DNA of 64,000 bases, from positions 88,985-152,984 of the forward strand of contig NZ_JBHYMS010000010.1 of assembly GCF_042743185.1 (NCBI RefSeq), in the 5' to 3' direction. The first letter of the stretch is position 1. Every line of letters begins with the position of its first letter. Shown piece by piece: positions 1-6,861 of this stretch. The position numbers were made by a program, and so were the translations under genes. This stretch comes from Inquilinus sp042743185. GTDB taxonomy: Bacteria; Pseudomonadota; Alphaproteobacteria; DSM-16000; Inquilinaceae. The notes under the pieces were generated by a model. That model saw only the letters and a program-made list of their open reading frames with translations. It made no database searches and was not told the DNA's origin.

Positions 1-204
1 GCGGTGTGCTGCCACGAGCAGGACGTGGTGGAGGTTTCGGCCAGGCAGGGGCGCAGCCGCGACAAGGTGATGGGCGTGCTGGAGGACGGGCTGAAGACGC
101 TGGCCGACCACTACCACCTGACCGGCCGGGACGACCCGGCGCCGGGAGGGGGCGAGGCGGGAGCGCGGCGGGGGGCCCGGCCGCGAGCGGTGGGGGTGCC
201 GTGA
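1..204 (+). CDS. 3' end of a DUF6456-like protein (partial)
   Basis: The reading frame is open from the first base of the window to a TGA at 202-204, so this is the C-terminal part of a gene that starts upstream. The visible part reads as a helical stretch around VCCHEQDVVEVSARQG followed by KTLADHYHL. This resembles the end of the alphaproteobacterial DUF6456 domain (helix-turn-helix-associated), where a conserved cysteine/helix region is followed by a leucine-rich helix ending in AxHY. The last 20 or so residues are a Gly/Ala/Arg-rich tail of low complexity. The assignment rests on pattern memory over about 45 residues and is tentative; the frame itself is well supported because it runs in from the edge without a stop. 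Confidence 0.4.
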   Translation, partial: AVCCHEQDVVEVSARQGRSRDKVMGVLEDGLKTLADHYHLTGRDDPAPGGGEAGARRGARPRAVGVP

Positions 205-374
205 CCGGCGCCGTCGCGTCCGCTCCGTCGCCGCGCGGCGCGAGCGCCTTGCTCGAACGCGATACAGCCCGGGCAATCGGGTGAAGAGACGGAAACTCAC
301 AGTGCCTGTTATTTTGTTGCCATTGCCGCGCTGGCGTTCAAGTTTAGGTCAAGCACCAGTCGGGTTGGTCGAAG

Positions 375-1115
375 ATGTCGCCAGGGGGATGGAAGGCACT
401 CGGGCAGTGGGGTGAAGACGCAGCTCGCATCGAACCGCTCGCCGGCGGCGTTGCCAACGACGTGTGGAGCGTGCGCGTCCACGGGCAGCTCGCGGTCGGT
501 CGTCTCGGTGCCAGGAGCGACGCCGATCTCGCGTGGGAGACCGAGCTCCTTCAACACCTCGACCGTGCAGGCCTGACCGTGCCGGTGCCGATCCCGACGA
601 CGGCCGGCCGGCTGTTCGCGGACGGCCTGGTGGTGATGACATATGTGGAGGGCGGACCGCCCGAGACGGAGGCCGACTGGCGTCGCGTGGCCGACACGCT
701 TCGCCGGCTGCATCGGTTGACGCAGGGCTGGCCGCAGCGGCCAGGCTGGCGATCGTCGACCGACCTCCTGCACGCCGAGACCGGGACGAAGATCGACCTC
801 GCCGCGATGCCGCCCGAGGGCGTTGCCCGATGCCGGGCGGCGTGGGCGCGGCTCATCGGACGTCGGACATGCGTCGTCCATGGCGACCCCAATCCGCGCA
901 ACATCCGCATGACCGCGGATCGGGTCGCGCTGATCGACTGGGACGAGTCGCATGTCGACGTCCCGGACCTCGACCTGGTGCTGCCCCACAACGCCGCCGG
1001 TCTCGACGGCGGCGCGCATGACATCGCCGCGCAAGCGTCGGCCGCATGGGAAGCCGCCGTCTGCTGGGACGACGAGTACTCGATCAAGCGGCTTGCCGAA
1101 GTCCGGGCGGTCTGA
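375..1115 (+). CDS. aminoglycoside phosphotransferase (APH/choline kinase-like) family protein
   Basis: 246 residues, a usual length for small members of the APH family. The catalytic loop HGDPNPRN is at about residues 169-176 and the metal-binding IDWDE (the DFG equivalent) at 187-191, so both key motifs of this kinase-like fold are present. The N-terminal lobe (residues 20-95) holds a Gly-rich start (LAGGVANDVW) and an MTYVEGG hinge. Family members phosphorylate small molecules such as aminoglycosides, choline, homoserine or fructosamine; the sequence alone does not show which, so a resistance role should not be assumed. The start at 375 has no clear ribosome binding site; a nearby alternative start is possible. 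It is separated by 135 bases from the convergent TetR gene, and nothing ties the two together. Confidence 0.8.
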   Translation: MSPGGWKALGQWGEDAARIEPLAGGVANDVWSVRVHGQLAVGRLGARSDADLAWETELLQHLDRAGLTVPVPIPTTAGRLFADGLVVMTYVEGGPPETEADWRRVADTLRRLHRLTQGWPQRPGWRSSTDLLHAETGTKIDLAAMPPEGVARCRAAWARLIGRRTCVVHGDPNPRNIRMTADRVALIDWDESHVDVPDLDLVLPHNAAGLDGGAHDIAAQASAAWEAAVCWDDEYSIKRLAEVRAV

Positions 1116-1250
1116 GCAGCGGCAGCGAGAGGCCGCACCGAATGCCGGATCCTCCGGCGCCGCCGCTCAACCGACGGGGTCTGTTGGCGTCATCGTGTTT
1201 TCCGGGCCGACGCGGCGAGCACTGTGGAGGCCAAGCGTCTCACCCAAGGT

Positions 1251-1862
1251 CTAGGGTGACTTTCCGGAAGGCGTGGAACGACCGGTAGGCCAGGTGGAAA
1301 GCGCCTGCTCGGCAACGGCCTCCAGCATGTCGCGGCTGAAGCCGGCTTTGGCCTGCACCGCCATGCCGTGAGTGACAGCCATCACGAAGGCCGCAAGGGC
1401 ATCGGGTTTGGCCGTCTCCGGCAAGTCGGCCTCGGCCTTCGCCCGTTCGAAGCGGTCACGGAGCTGCGCCTGAGCAGCCGCGCGAAACTCTATCAGCGCT
1501 TGCCGCACAGGTTCCGCTTCATCCGATCCCGCCAGGGCCCCATTGATCCCGAAGCACCCCGGATGGTCGGGATAGCGTGTGTTGAGGTCGGCTGCATTGT
1601 ACAGGATATGCGCAGCGACCTGGCGCGCCGTGGGCAATTGAAGCGCCTCCGGAACGTAGCCCAGATATCGCTCGGTATAGCGAGCCAGAGTTCGGCGGAA
1701 GAGCGCTTCCTTGTTGCCGAACGCGGAATAGAGGGCGGGTCGCTCGACGCCGGCAGCCTCGGTCAGGTCGGCGTAGGACGCGCCCTCGTAGCCCTTGCGC
1801 CAGAAGACGCAGAGCGCGGCGTCGAGCGCTTTCTCCACGTCGAATTCGCGGCGGCGCCCCAT
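1251..1862 (-). CDS. TetR/AcrR family transcriptional regulator
   Basis: 203 residues with the TetR N-terminal helix-turn-helix: the helix starting FDVEKALDAAL, then the recognition segment around residues 26-52 containing GASYADLTEAAGV and RPALYSAFGNKEALF. The C-terminal part is the variable ligand-binding domain (TetR_C, with a CFG..N segment near residue 102). It is divergent from the SDR gene at 2021, with 158 bases between the start codons; this is the usual arrangement of a TetR repressor and its target. Repeated CGTTAC boxes in that gap are the likely operators. The ligand is unknown. Regulators of this sub-type (AxYSxFGNKExLF) often sit next to SDR or quinone oxidoreductase genes and respond to electrophiles, which is family knowledge and not shown here. 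Confidence 0.9.
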   Translation of the reverse strand: MGRRREFDVEKALDAALCVFWRKGYEGASYADLTEAAGVERPALYSAFGNKEALFRRTLARYTERYLGYVPEALQLPTARQVAAHILYNAADLNTRYPDHPGCFGINGALAGSDEAEPVRQALIEFRAAAQAQLRDRFERAKAEADLPETAKPDALAAFVMAVTHGMAVQAKAGFSRDMLEAVAEQALSTWPTGRSTPSGKSP

Positions 1863-1890
1863 CAGCCCAGCCCGGTTTTTTTCATAATGG

Positions 1891-1960
1891 ACGTTACTAA
1901 ACCGCTTGACAGCCCTTGTCCAGATTTCATACCAAGCGTTACCGTAACATTCGTTACGAA
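1891..1960. promoter_or_regulatory. TetR/SDR divergent promoter with repeated CGTTAC boxes
   Basis: A TTGACA -35-like box (1906-1911) is followed about 16-17 bases later by a weak -10-like CATACC at 1928-1933, reading towards the SDR gene. CGTTAC occurs at 1892-1897, 1937-1942 and 1952-1957. The middle copy is part of the perfect palindrome GTTACCGTAAC (1938-1948) and the last of the near palindrome TTCGTTACGAA (1950-1960). The boxes flank and follow the proposed promoter, which is where a TetR repressor would act on both genes. Promoter assignment by eye only. Confidence 0.55.
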
Positions 1961-2020
1961 AAGAGGCGGTCGCTCGCCGGGGTCGGGCAGCGCCCCTGAT
2001 CGCATACCGAAAGGGTTCTC

Positions 2021-2776
2021 ATGTCGAACATGTTGAAGGGCAAGGTCGCCCTCGTGACCGGCGGCTCGCGCGGGCTCGGCGCCGCCGTGGCGGAAGTCCT
2101 TGCCGACCAGGGGGCGGACGTCGCGATCAGCTATGTCGCGTCGGCCGGGAAGGCCGAGGCCGTGGTCGAGACGCTGAAGGCGAAGGGCGTCCGGGCCCTC
2201 GCGATCCGGAGCGACCAGGCCGACACGGCCGCGGCCAAGCCGCTGGTCGACACCGTGGTGGCGCATTTCGGCAAGCTCGACATCCTCGTCAACAACGCGG
2301 CGATCGCCGTGCAGGGCAGGACGGTCGACGATCCCGACCTCGACACGGTCAATCTCGATCGCCAGTGGCAGATCAACGTCATGGGCGCGGTGGCGACCAC
2401 GCGTGCGGCAGCGCCGGTGCTGCCGGATGGCGGCCGGATCATCTTCATCGGCTCCCTCCTGGGCAGCCGCATCCCGTTCGCCGGCGTCGCCGACTATGCG
2501 GGAACCAAGGCGGCCATCGCCGGATATGCGAGGGGCGTCGCCCGCGATCTCGGCCGACGCAACATCACGGTCAACGTCATCCAGCCCGGCATCATGCCGA
2601 CCGACATGGCGGCGGAGGTGCGCGACAAGCTGCCCGACTCGCTCATGGACCTGCACCCCATCCGCCGGATCGCGACGCTCGAGGAGGTGTCGGCCATCGC
2701 CTGTTTCCTGGCAGGACCGAACGCGGGCTACGTCACCGGCGGCGTGGTCGACGTGGCCGGCGGCCTGCAAGTCTGA
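2021..2776 (+). CDS. SDR family NAD(P)-dependent oxidoreductase
   Basis: 251 residues, the classical short-chain dehydrogenase length. It has the cofactor motif TGGSRGLG (residues 13-20), NNAA (91-94), catalytic Ser145, and Tyr159 with Lys163 in YAGTK, followed by the PGIMPTDM segment and the GGVVDVAGG C-terminal end. Arg18 after the first glycines and the absence of an acidic residue at the end of the second strand (the strand ends in SYVASAGK) suggest NADPH preference; this is inference. It probably reduces a carbonyl compound or oxidises an alcohol in the cytoplasm; the substrate is unknown. It is divergent from the TetR gene at 1251-1862 and is likely its target. The start is chosen at the ATG giving MSNMLKGKVALVTGG; the upstream AAAGGG is a modest ribosome binding site. 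Confidence 0.9.
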   Translation: MSNMLKGKVALVTGGSRGLGAAVAEVLADQGADVAISYVASAGKAEAVVETLKAKGVRALAIRSDQADTAAAKPLVDTVVAHFGKLDILVNNAAIAVQGRTVDDPDLDTVNLDRQWQINVMGAVATTRAAAPVLPDGGRIIFIGSLLGSRIPFAGVADYAGTKAAIAGYARGVARDLGRRNITVNVIQPGIMPTDMAAEVRDKLPDSLMDLHPIRRIATLEEVSAIACFLAGPNAGYVTGGVVDVAGGLQV

Positions 2777-2777
2777 C

Positions 2778-2907
2778 AGACGTCTGGACATGCGCCTGGC
2801 GCGGCCGTTTGACGGGGGGCTCGAAGCTTCCGGTGCTCATCCGCTGCGCTCCGGTTCTCGAAACCACCGCCAGCCGACTCGCGCCGGCGCATTTCCGAAC
2901 GGTCTCT
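2778..2907. repeat. R1 dispersed palindromic repeat, copy A
   Basis: First of four related elements (others near 6697, 10817 and 35767). The most conserved block here is CGCTGCGCTCCGGTTCTCGA followed by AACCACCGCCAGCCGACTC. The outer ends (AGACGTCTGGACATGC and GCATTTCCGAACGGTCTCT) are imperfect inverted copies of each other, as in copy D. It begins just after the SDR stop codon. No open frame spans it that looks coding. Confidence 0.8.
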
Positions 2908-2997
2908 GGGCGTCGAAGGTCAGCCCGAAGGTGAAGCTCCTGCACCGCCGATCGATGCGCGCATTGTTCCGCCAGGGGGGCGACGGTACGCTGCCGG

Positions 2998-3756
2998 ATG
3001 GGCGGATCGAAGCCGGTCATCGAATTCGCGATCGAGGTTTTCGTGCGCGGCCACAGCGCCGGCAAGAGCCTCGTCTTTCCCTACGAGGCCAGCCGCGTCG
3101 GGCCTCTGTGGCTGATGCGCGACGCGCCGCGGAAGAGCCCCCGCGATTATCGCAAGGAGGAGTGGATCGCGCACGGCGTCGATCCCGCAGAGGTGGATGC
3201 GACGGCGCGGCGGCATGCGCGCGGGCGCTTTTTCGTCTGCGCCATGATCCCGGACGGCGAGCCGGACGGGGCCGTGCGAAGCGCATACAAGGCCCTGGGC
3301 TACCGGCTGCTCGGGACGGAGGGCTTCTTCGTCCAGGCGCTGGACCGGATCCCCATGCCGCCATCGCCCGTCCCGATCGAACGCGTGCGCACGCCCGGGC
3401 TGGCGTCGCGGCTGGGGACGGCCACCCGCACCCGGCCGATGCCGGACAGCCTGCTCGGCGACGGCGCCCCGTTCCGGCAGTATGTGGCGCTGGACGGGGA
3501 GGACATCGTCGGGCGGGTGCGGAGCGTGGATGCGGCGGGGGCGACATGGTGCGCGGACATGCATGTCGCGCCCTCGCACCGCCGCCGCGGCATCGGCCGG
3601 GCGCTGCTGTCGAGGATGCTGCAGGACGACAAGGCCCGCGGATCGAAAGCCTCGGTGCTGACCGCGAGCCATGCGGGGGCTCTCCTGTATCCCGGCATGG
3701 GATACGAGCGGATCGGGACGCTGTTCGTGTTCGCGCCGGACAGAGAGTCCCGCTAG
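2998..3756 (+). CDS. GNAT family N-acetyltransferase
   Basis: 252 residues. The C-terminal half carries the GNAT acetyl-CoA site: the strand DMHVAPSHRRRGIGRALL, with the R/Q-x-x-G-x-G/A type loop RRRGIGRA at about residues 198-205, and the later YPGMGYERIG segment typical of motif B. The N-terminal half (residues 1-120) is a second, less conserved module with a YKALGYRLLGTEGFF segment that also looks like the end of a GNAT fold. So this could be a two-domain acetyltransferase in which only the second domain keeps the cofactor loop. It transfers an acetyl group from acetyl-CoA to an amine; the substrate is unknown. The real start may be some codons downstream (the segment from VIEFAIEVF is the first that looks structured). 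It is preceded by repeat R1 copy A and followed by R2 copy 1. Confidence 0.75.
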   Translation: MGGSKPVIEFAIEVFVRGHSAGKSLVFPYEASRVGPLWLMRDAPRKSPRDYRKEEWIAHGVDPAEVDATARRHARGRFFVCAMIPDGEPDGAVRSAYKALGYRLLGTEGFFVQALDRIPMPPSPVPIERVRTPGLASRLGTATRTRPMPDSLLGDGAPFRQYVALDGEDIVGRVRSVDAAGATWCADMHVAPSHRRRGIGRALLSRMLQDDKARGSKASVLTASHAGALLYPGMGYERIGTLFVFAPDRESR

Positions 3757-3779
3757 CCCGGCGGCGTTCTCGTCCATCG

Positions 3780-3875
3780 TGTTCGCTTTTTGTTCTTGAC
3801 GCGATGCCGCATCGCGTGGCATAGTTCAGGCACAGTCGAAGAGTTGCGCCTGCCCGGCACCGCCGCGGCGGGCGC
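3780..3875 (+). repeat. R2 repeat copy 1: promoter, 15-bp palindrome and conserved hairpin
   Basis: 96 bases nearly identical to 6599-6694 (two substitutions). In order: a T-rich run, TTGACG (3796-3801), the perfect palindrome GCGATGCCGCATCGC (3801-3815), CATAGT (3820-3825; spacer 18), and a GC hairpin whose arms are GCGCCTG (about 3846-3852) and CGGGCGC (3869-3875), followed by TTTCG. The palindrome lies between the -35 and -10 boxes, the position of a repressor operator. One of the two substitutions changes the hairpin base pair from C-G to T-G, which keeps an RNA pair. Confidence 0.75.
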
Positions 3876-3911
3876 TTTCGTTCCGGCAACCGGATGGGAG
3901 CGTGGGGCGGC

Positions 3912-3983
3912 ATGGCGAAGACTCCGATCAAACCGAACCGAAGGCAGCGTCGCTTCGCCTGGTTGTCCGCTTCGGTCCCTTAG
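3912..3983 (+). pseudogene. possible truncated N-terminus of a phage small terminase
   Basis: A 23-codon frame, MAKTPIKPNRRQRRFAWLSA and so on, that starts 37 bases after repeat R2 copy 1 and stops at TAG 3981-3983. The Lys/Arg/Gln-rich start with RRQRRFA looks like the beginning of phage terminase small subunits, which commonly open with a basic stretch and a QxRF segment. The frame ends there, and the pyrF gene (other strand) ends three bases later, so if this is a terminase it was cut off by a deletion or insertion. This is a weak match over a short stretch; a chance frame is quite possible. Confidence 0.25.
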
Positions 3984-3985
3984 CG

Positions 3986-4825
3986 CTATCGCCACAAGGA
4001 CCAGGCGGCCTCGCGATGGCGCTTGATCGCGTCGCGCAGGGCCGCCGGGCCCGGCCCCTCGCGGAGGACGGCGCGCGAGACGACCGGGAGGACTCTTTCG
4101 CGCGCCGAGCGGAACTTCGTCGCCACGTCCGTCATCGCCGCGCCCTGCGGGCCGATGCCGGGCGCCAGGATCAGCGATTGCGGCAGCCGGTCGACCAGGG
4201 CGGCCTCGGCCGGCTCGACCGTCGCGCCCACCACGGCGCCCAGCGGGCCGATGCCCGGCCCGCGGGCCGCGTTCCAGGCGGTGATCCCGTCCGCCAGGGC
4301 CTCGGCCACCGTGCGGCCGTCGGGATGGCGGGCCGCCTGCAGCGCGCGGCCTTCCGGGTTCGAGGACCGGACCACGACGAACACGCCGGTCCCGGTCGCC
4401 GCGGCGCGGTCGAAGACGGGCCGCAGCGCGTCGAAGCCGAGATAGGCGCTGACGGTCAGGGCGTCGCCGCCGAAGCCGCTGCCGGCCCCCAGCATGGCGG
4501 CGGCGTAGCCCGCCATGGTTCCGCCGACATCGCCGCGCTTGGCGTCGACCAGGCACAGCGCCCCGCGGCTGCGGATCTGGGCGTTGACGGCGGCCAGCTC
4601 GGCCATGCCGGCCGGGCCGAAGCGCTCGAAGAAACCGGATTGCGGCTTGATCACGGCGACCAGCCCGTCCGCCGCCTCCAGCACCCGTCCGCAGAAGCTG
4701 CGCAGCCCGGCCGGATCGTCGGCGAGGCCCCAGTGCCGCAACAGCTCCGGCGACGGGTCGAGGCCGAGGCAGAGCGGCGATCGGTGGGTCGAGAGGTCGG
4801 CGAAACGCTCGGCGAAGCTGGCCAT
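3986..4825 (-). CDS. pyrF: orotidine 5'-phosphate decarboxylase (type 2)
   Basis: 279 residues. It catalyses the last step of de novo UMP synthesis, decarboxylation of OMP, in the cytoplasm. The active-site Lys/Asp array is visible: K60 in VIKPQSGFFE, then DAKRGD at residues 94-99, with the GT.A.YA segment that follows in type 2 enzymes. The C-terminal phosphate-binding part includes LAPGIGPQG. The length and the FAERF, LGLDPSPE start are those of the longer bacterial type 2 (mycobacterial/actinobacterial-like) PyrF rather than the 230-residue type. The start is the ATG read from 4823-4825 giving MASFAERF. It is divergent from a LysR gene with 96 bases between them. It lies between the two R2 copies together with the LysR and TOPRIM genes. 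Confidence 0.93.
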   Translation of the reverse strand: MASFAERFADLSTHRSPLCLGLDPSPELLRHWGLADDPAGLRSFCGRVLEAADGLVAVIKPQSGFFERFGPAGMAELAAVNAQIRSRGALCLVDAKRGDVGGTMAGYAAAMLGAGSGFGGDALTVSAYLGFDALRPVFDRAAATGTGVFVVVRSSNPEGRALQAARHPDGRTVAEALADGITAWNAARGPGIGPLGAVVGATVEPAEAALVDRLPQSLILAPGIGPQGAAMTDVATKFRSARERVLPVVSRAVLREGPGPAALRDAIKRHREAAWSLWR

Positions 4826-4905
4826 CGGTGCGGCTCCTGCAAGGGAAGACCCGGATGTGATCGGGCCTTGGCCTTTGCGCGTCCATCGACTAAGCCGGTC
4901 GAGGA

Positions 4906-4922
4906 TGTGAGCTGAGGTCACA
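4906..4922. promoter_or_regulatory. palindrome TGTGAGCTGAGGTCACA at the LysR start
   Basis: Arms TGTGA and TCACA with a seven-base spacer; the last base is the A of the LysR start codon. LysR-type regulators usually bind imperfect dyads near their own promoter, so autoregulation is possible. The arms also look like a CRP half-site pair, but the spacing is seven rather than six. Confidence 0.35.
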
Positions 4923-5812
4923 TGGTCAGACGACGGCTGCCATCGCTGAAAGCCCTGCAGGCCTTCGAGGCCTTTGCCCGCGCGGGCTCGATGGTGCGCG
5001 CGGCCGAGGAGCTCTGCGTCACCCATGGCGCCGTCAGCCGCCAGATCAAGGCGCTGGAGCGGCAGCTGGGCGCGACGCTGCTGACCGGCCCGCGTCACGG
5101 CCTGGCCTTCACCCCGGCGGGGCGGGAGCTCGCCGCCTGCCTGGGAGCGGCGTTCGACCAGATCGCGGCGGGGCTGCCCGGGGCCGGGGTGGGAGAGGAG
5201 CTGGTGGTCTCCTCGCCGGGCACCTTCGCCATGAAATGGCTGATCCCGCGCCTCGCCGGCTTCGTCGAGGCGCATCCCGGCATCCAGGTCCGGATCATCG
5301 AGGATGGCGGCCCGGTGGAGTTCGGCCGCGGCGGCGTCCAGGCCGCGATCCGGCCGCATCGCGGCGCGGCGCCGTCCGGCGTGACCGCGACGCCCTTCCT
5401 CGCCCATGCCTTCGGCCCGGTGCTGGCCCCCGGGCTGTTCGACAAGGCGGGCCGCGCCGGAGCCCTGCTGCTGCCGCGGCTGCACAGCGAGACCTTCGCC
5501 GAAAGCTGGCCCCGATGGGCGGCGGATGCCGGCATCGCCCTGCCGCGGCCGGCGGCCGAACGGTCGTTCGAGCACAATTCCTACATGCTGGAGGCGGCGG
5601 CGGCCGGGCTGGGCATCGCGGTCACGGCCTGGGCCTTCGCGCAGTCCGACATCGAGGCCGGACGGCTGGTCGCGCCCTGGGGATTCCGCCCCCTGGCCAC
5701 GAGGTTCACCTGCCTGCGGCCGTCGCTCGCGAGCCACCCGGCAGCGGAGCTGCTGGCCCGCTGGCTGGTCACGGAAGGCCGCAGGGCCAAGCCGCCGCCG
5801 GCGCCGCTCTAA
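4922..5812 (+). CDS. LysR family transcriptional regulator (GcvA-like)
   Basis: 296 residues. The N-terminal winged helix-turn-helix is clear: LPSLKALQAFEAFARAGSMV, then RAAEELCVTHGAVSRQIKAL (about residues 27-46), ending in the linker LTPAGRE type segment (FTPAGREL). The rest is the substrate-binding effector domain (SSPGTFAMKWLIPRLAGF). The opening LPSLKALQAFEA and the THGAVSRQIK helix are typical of the GcvA/AmpR-like group. It is divergent from pyrF, but regulation of pyrF by LysR proteins is not usual, so its target is unknown. Its last four bases overlap the convergent TOPRIM gene. A palindrome touches its start codon. Confidence 0.9.
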   Translation: MVRRRLPSLKALQAFEAFARAGSMVRAAEELCVTHGAVSRQIKALERQLGATLLTGPRHGLAFTPAGRELAACLGAAFDQIAAGLPGAGVGEELVVSSPGTFAMKWLIPRLAGFVEAHPGIQVRIIEDGGPVEFGRGGVQAAIRPHRGAAPSGVTATPFLAHAFGPVLAPGLFDKAGRAGALLLPRLHSETFAESWPRWAADAGIALPRPAAERSFEHNSYMLEAAAAGLGIAVTAWAFAQSDIEAGRLVAPWGFRPLATRFTCLRPSLASHPAAELLARWLVTEGRRAKPPPAPL

Positions 5813-6525
5813 GTCCGGCTGAGGACACCCCGGAGCGGCCGGGGCTGGCGGTCGGGGTCGAGCGCGAGGACGAAGAGGCCGGCATAGCGCAGCTTCCGGC
5901 GCGCGCCCGCGCCGAGGAACCGGCGGAGCTGATCGACGAAGCCGGCGTCCCGCCACGCGGCCTGCCGCTGGAGCGTGCGAAACGAGGCGAGGTCGCCCTC
6001 TTCCGCCAGTATCGCTTCGATGGCGTCGGGCCCCACAGCGCGAATCAGCTCGTCTTCCAGGTCGCGGTCGCAGACGAAGAAGCCCCCGGCTTCGAGCTCG
6101 CTGCGCGACTCGGGCGGCGCGAAGCCGGCCCGCGCCAGCGCACGGCAGAAATGCCGCTCCTCGGCGGCATCGCACAGGCCGCAAACGCGCAGCCCGGCGC
6201 CGGCCGGCCCGAAGCGGGCCAGGAAGCTCGACACCGACCGGGCGCCGCCGACCGGCACCACGACCACGCCTTCCGCGGCCAGGTCCCTGGCCTCGAGGCT
6301 AGCCAGGGTCTCGACCGCGATCTGATCGCTGATCCCCTCGACCAGCACGATGGACCGGGCATGCCGGGCGCGGTCCAGCGCAGCCGCGGTGGCCCGGAGC
6401 GGAGCATCGGCCCCGCTGGCATATCCGGGAACGGAGATCTCCCGGCGACGGCGTCGCGCGCCGCGGCTTCCCGACCGCGCCGGCGCCGGATCTGCGGCTT
6501 TCTCGGCCAACCCAGCCACCCCCAT
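5809..6525 (-). CDS. TOPRIM nucleotidyl transferase/hydrolase domain protein
   Basis: 238 residues with a TOPRIM fold: the first acidic motif is VLVEGISDQIA (catalytic Glu) at about residues 52-62 and the second is FFVCDRDLEDELIRA (DxD) at about residues 147-161. This short stand-alone TOPRIM family resembles the C-terminal part of OLD/RecF-linked nucleases but has no ATPase domain in this gene. Known relatives are annotated only as TOPRIM domain proteins; a role in nucleic acid cleavage or repair is family-level inference. The start chosen is the ATG read from 6523-6525; the first 45 residues are Arg/Ala-rich and poorly conserved-looking, so a downstream start is possible. It is convergent with the LysR gene (4-base overlap) and its start lies 74 bases from R2 copy 2. 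Confidence 0.75.
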   Translation of the reverse strand: MGVAGLAEKAADPAPARSGSRGARRRRREISVPGYASGADAPLRATAAALDRARHARSIVLVEGISDQIAVETLASLEARDLAAEGVVVVPVGGARSVSSFLARFGPAGAGLRVCGLCDAAEERHFCRALARAGFAPPESRSELEAGGFFVCDRDLEDELIRAVGPDAIEAILAEEGDLASFRTLQRQAAWRDAGFVDQLRRFLGAGARRKLRYAGLFVLALDPDRQPRPLRGVLSRT

Positions 6526-6598
6526 GCCTTCCGACAGGCTCCGCAATCGTACAGATCCCGGAGGGCCCTGGCCACGGATGCGGGCCCGCCACACAGCA

Positions 6599-6694
6599 TG
6601 TTCGCTTTTTGTTCTTGACGCGATGCCGCATCGCGTGGCATAGTTCAGGCACAGTCGAAGAGTTGCGCCCGTCCGGCACCGCCGCGGCGGGCGC
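6599..6694 (+). repeat. R2 repeat copy 2: promoter, palindrome and hairpin in front of the prophage
   Basis: Same 96-base unit as 3780-3875. TTGACG is at 6615-6620, the palindrome GCGATGCCGCATCGC at 6620-6634, CATAGT at 6639-6644, and the hairpin arms GCGCCCG and CGGGCGC end at 6694. It points towards the portal gene and is followed at once by R1 copy B. It is the best candidate for the promoter of the prophage late operon seen here, controlled by a repressor that binds the palindrome. Alternatively it makes a short RNA ending at the hairpin. Confidence 0.7.
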
Positions 6695-6696
6695 CG

Positions 6697-6815
6697 TTGT
6701 TTCGGAATGAAGGCCGGCGATCCGGGCCGGCTCACGGACCTGATGTCCGCTGCGCGCCGGTTTTCGACACCACCGCCGGTCGACCCACCCCGTATGCAGT
6801 CTCGACCGGCCTCGG
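6697..6815. repeat. R1 dispersed palindromic repeat, copy B (most diverged)
   Basis: Shares with the other copies the core CTCACGGACCTGATGTCCGC and the following GCGCCGGTTTTCGACACCAC block. It abuts R2 copy 2 on the left and ends about 45 bases before the TTG start of the portal gene. The ends are uncertain because this copy is the most diverged. Confidence 0.6.
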
Positions 6816-6861
6816 GAACGGGGTCCGTCCGCGACTCCCATTTCGGTTTTCGGAGGCCGCC

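Noticed and set aside
375..1115. Antibiotic resistance gene (aminoglycoside kinase)
   Set aside because: The motifs show the kinase-like fold only; many family members act on other small molecules, so resistance is not claimed.
6697..6861. Longer N-terminus of the portal gene
   Set aside because: This part is the R1 repeat; a ribosome binding site fits the TTG at 6862.
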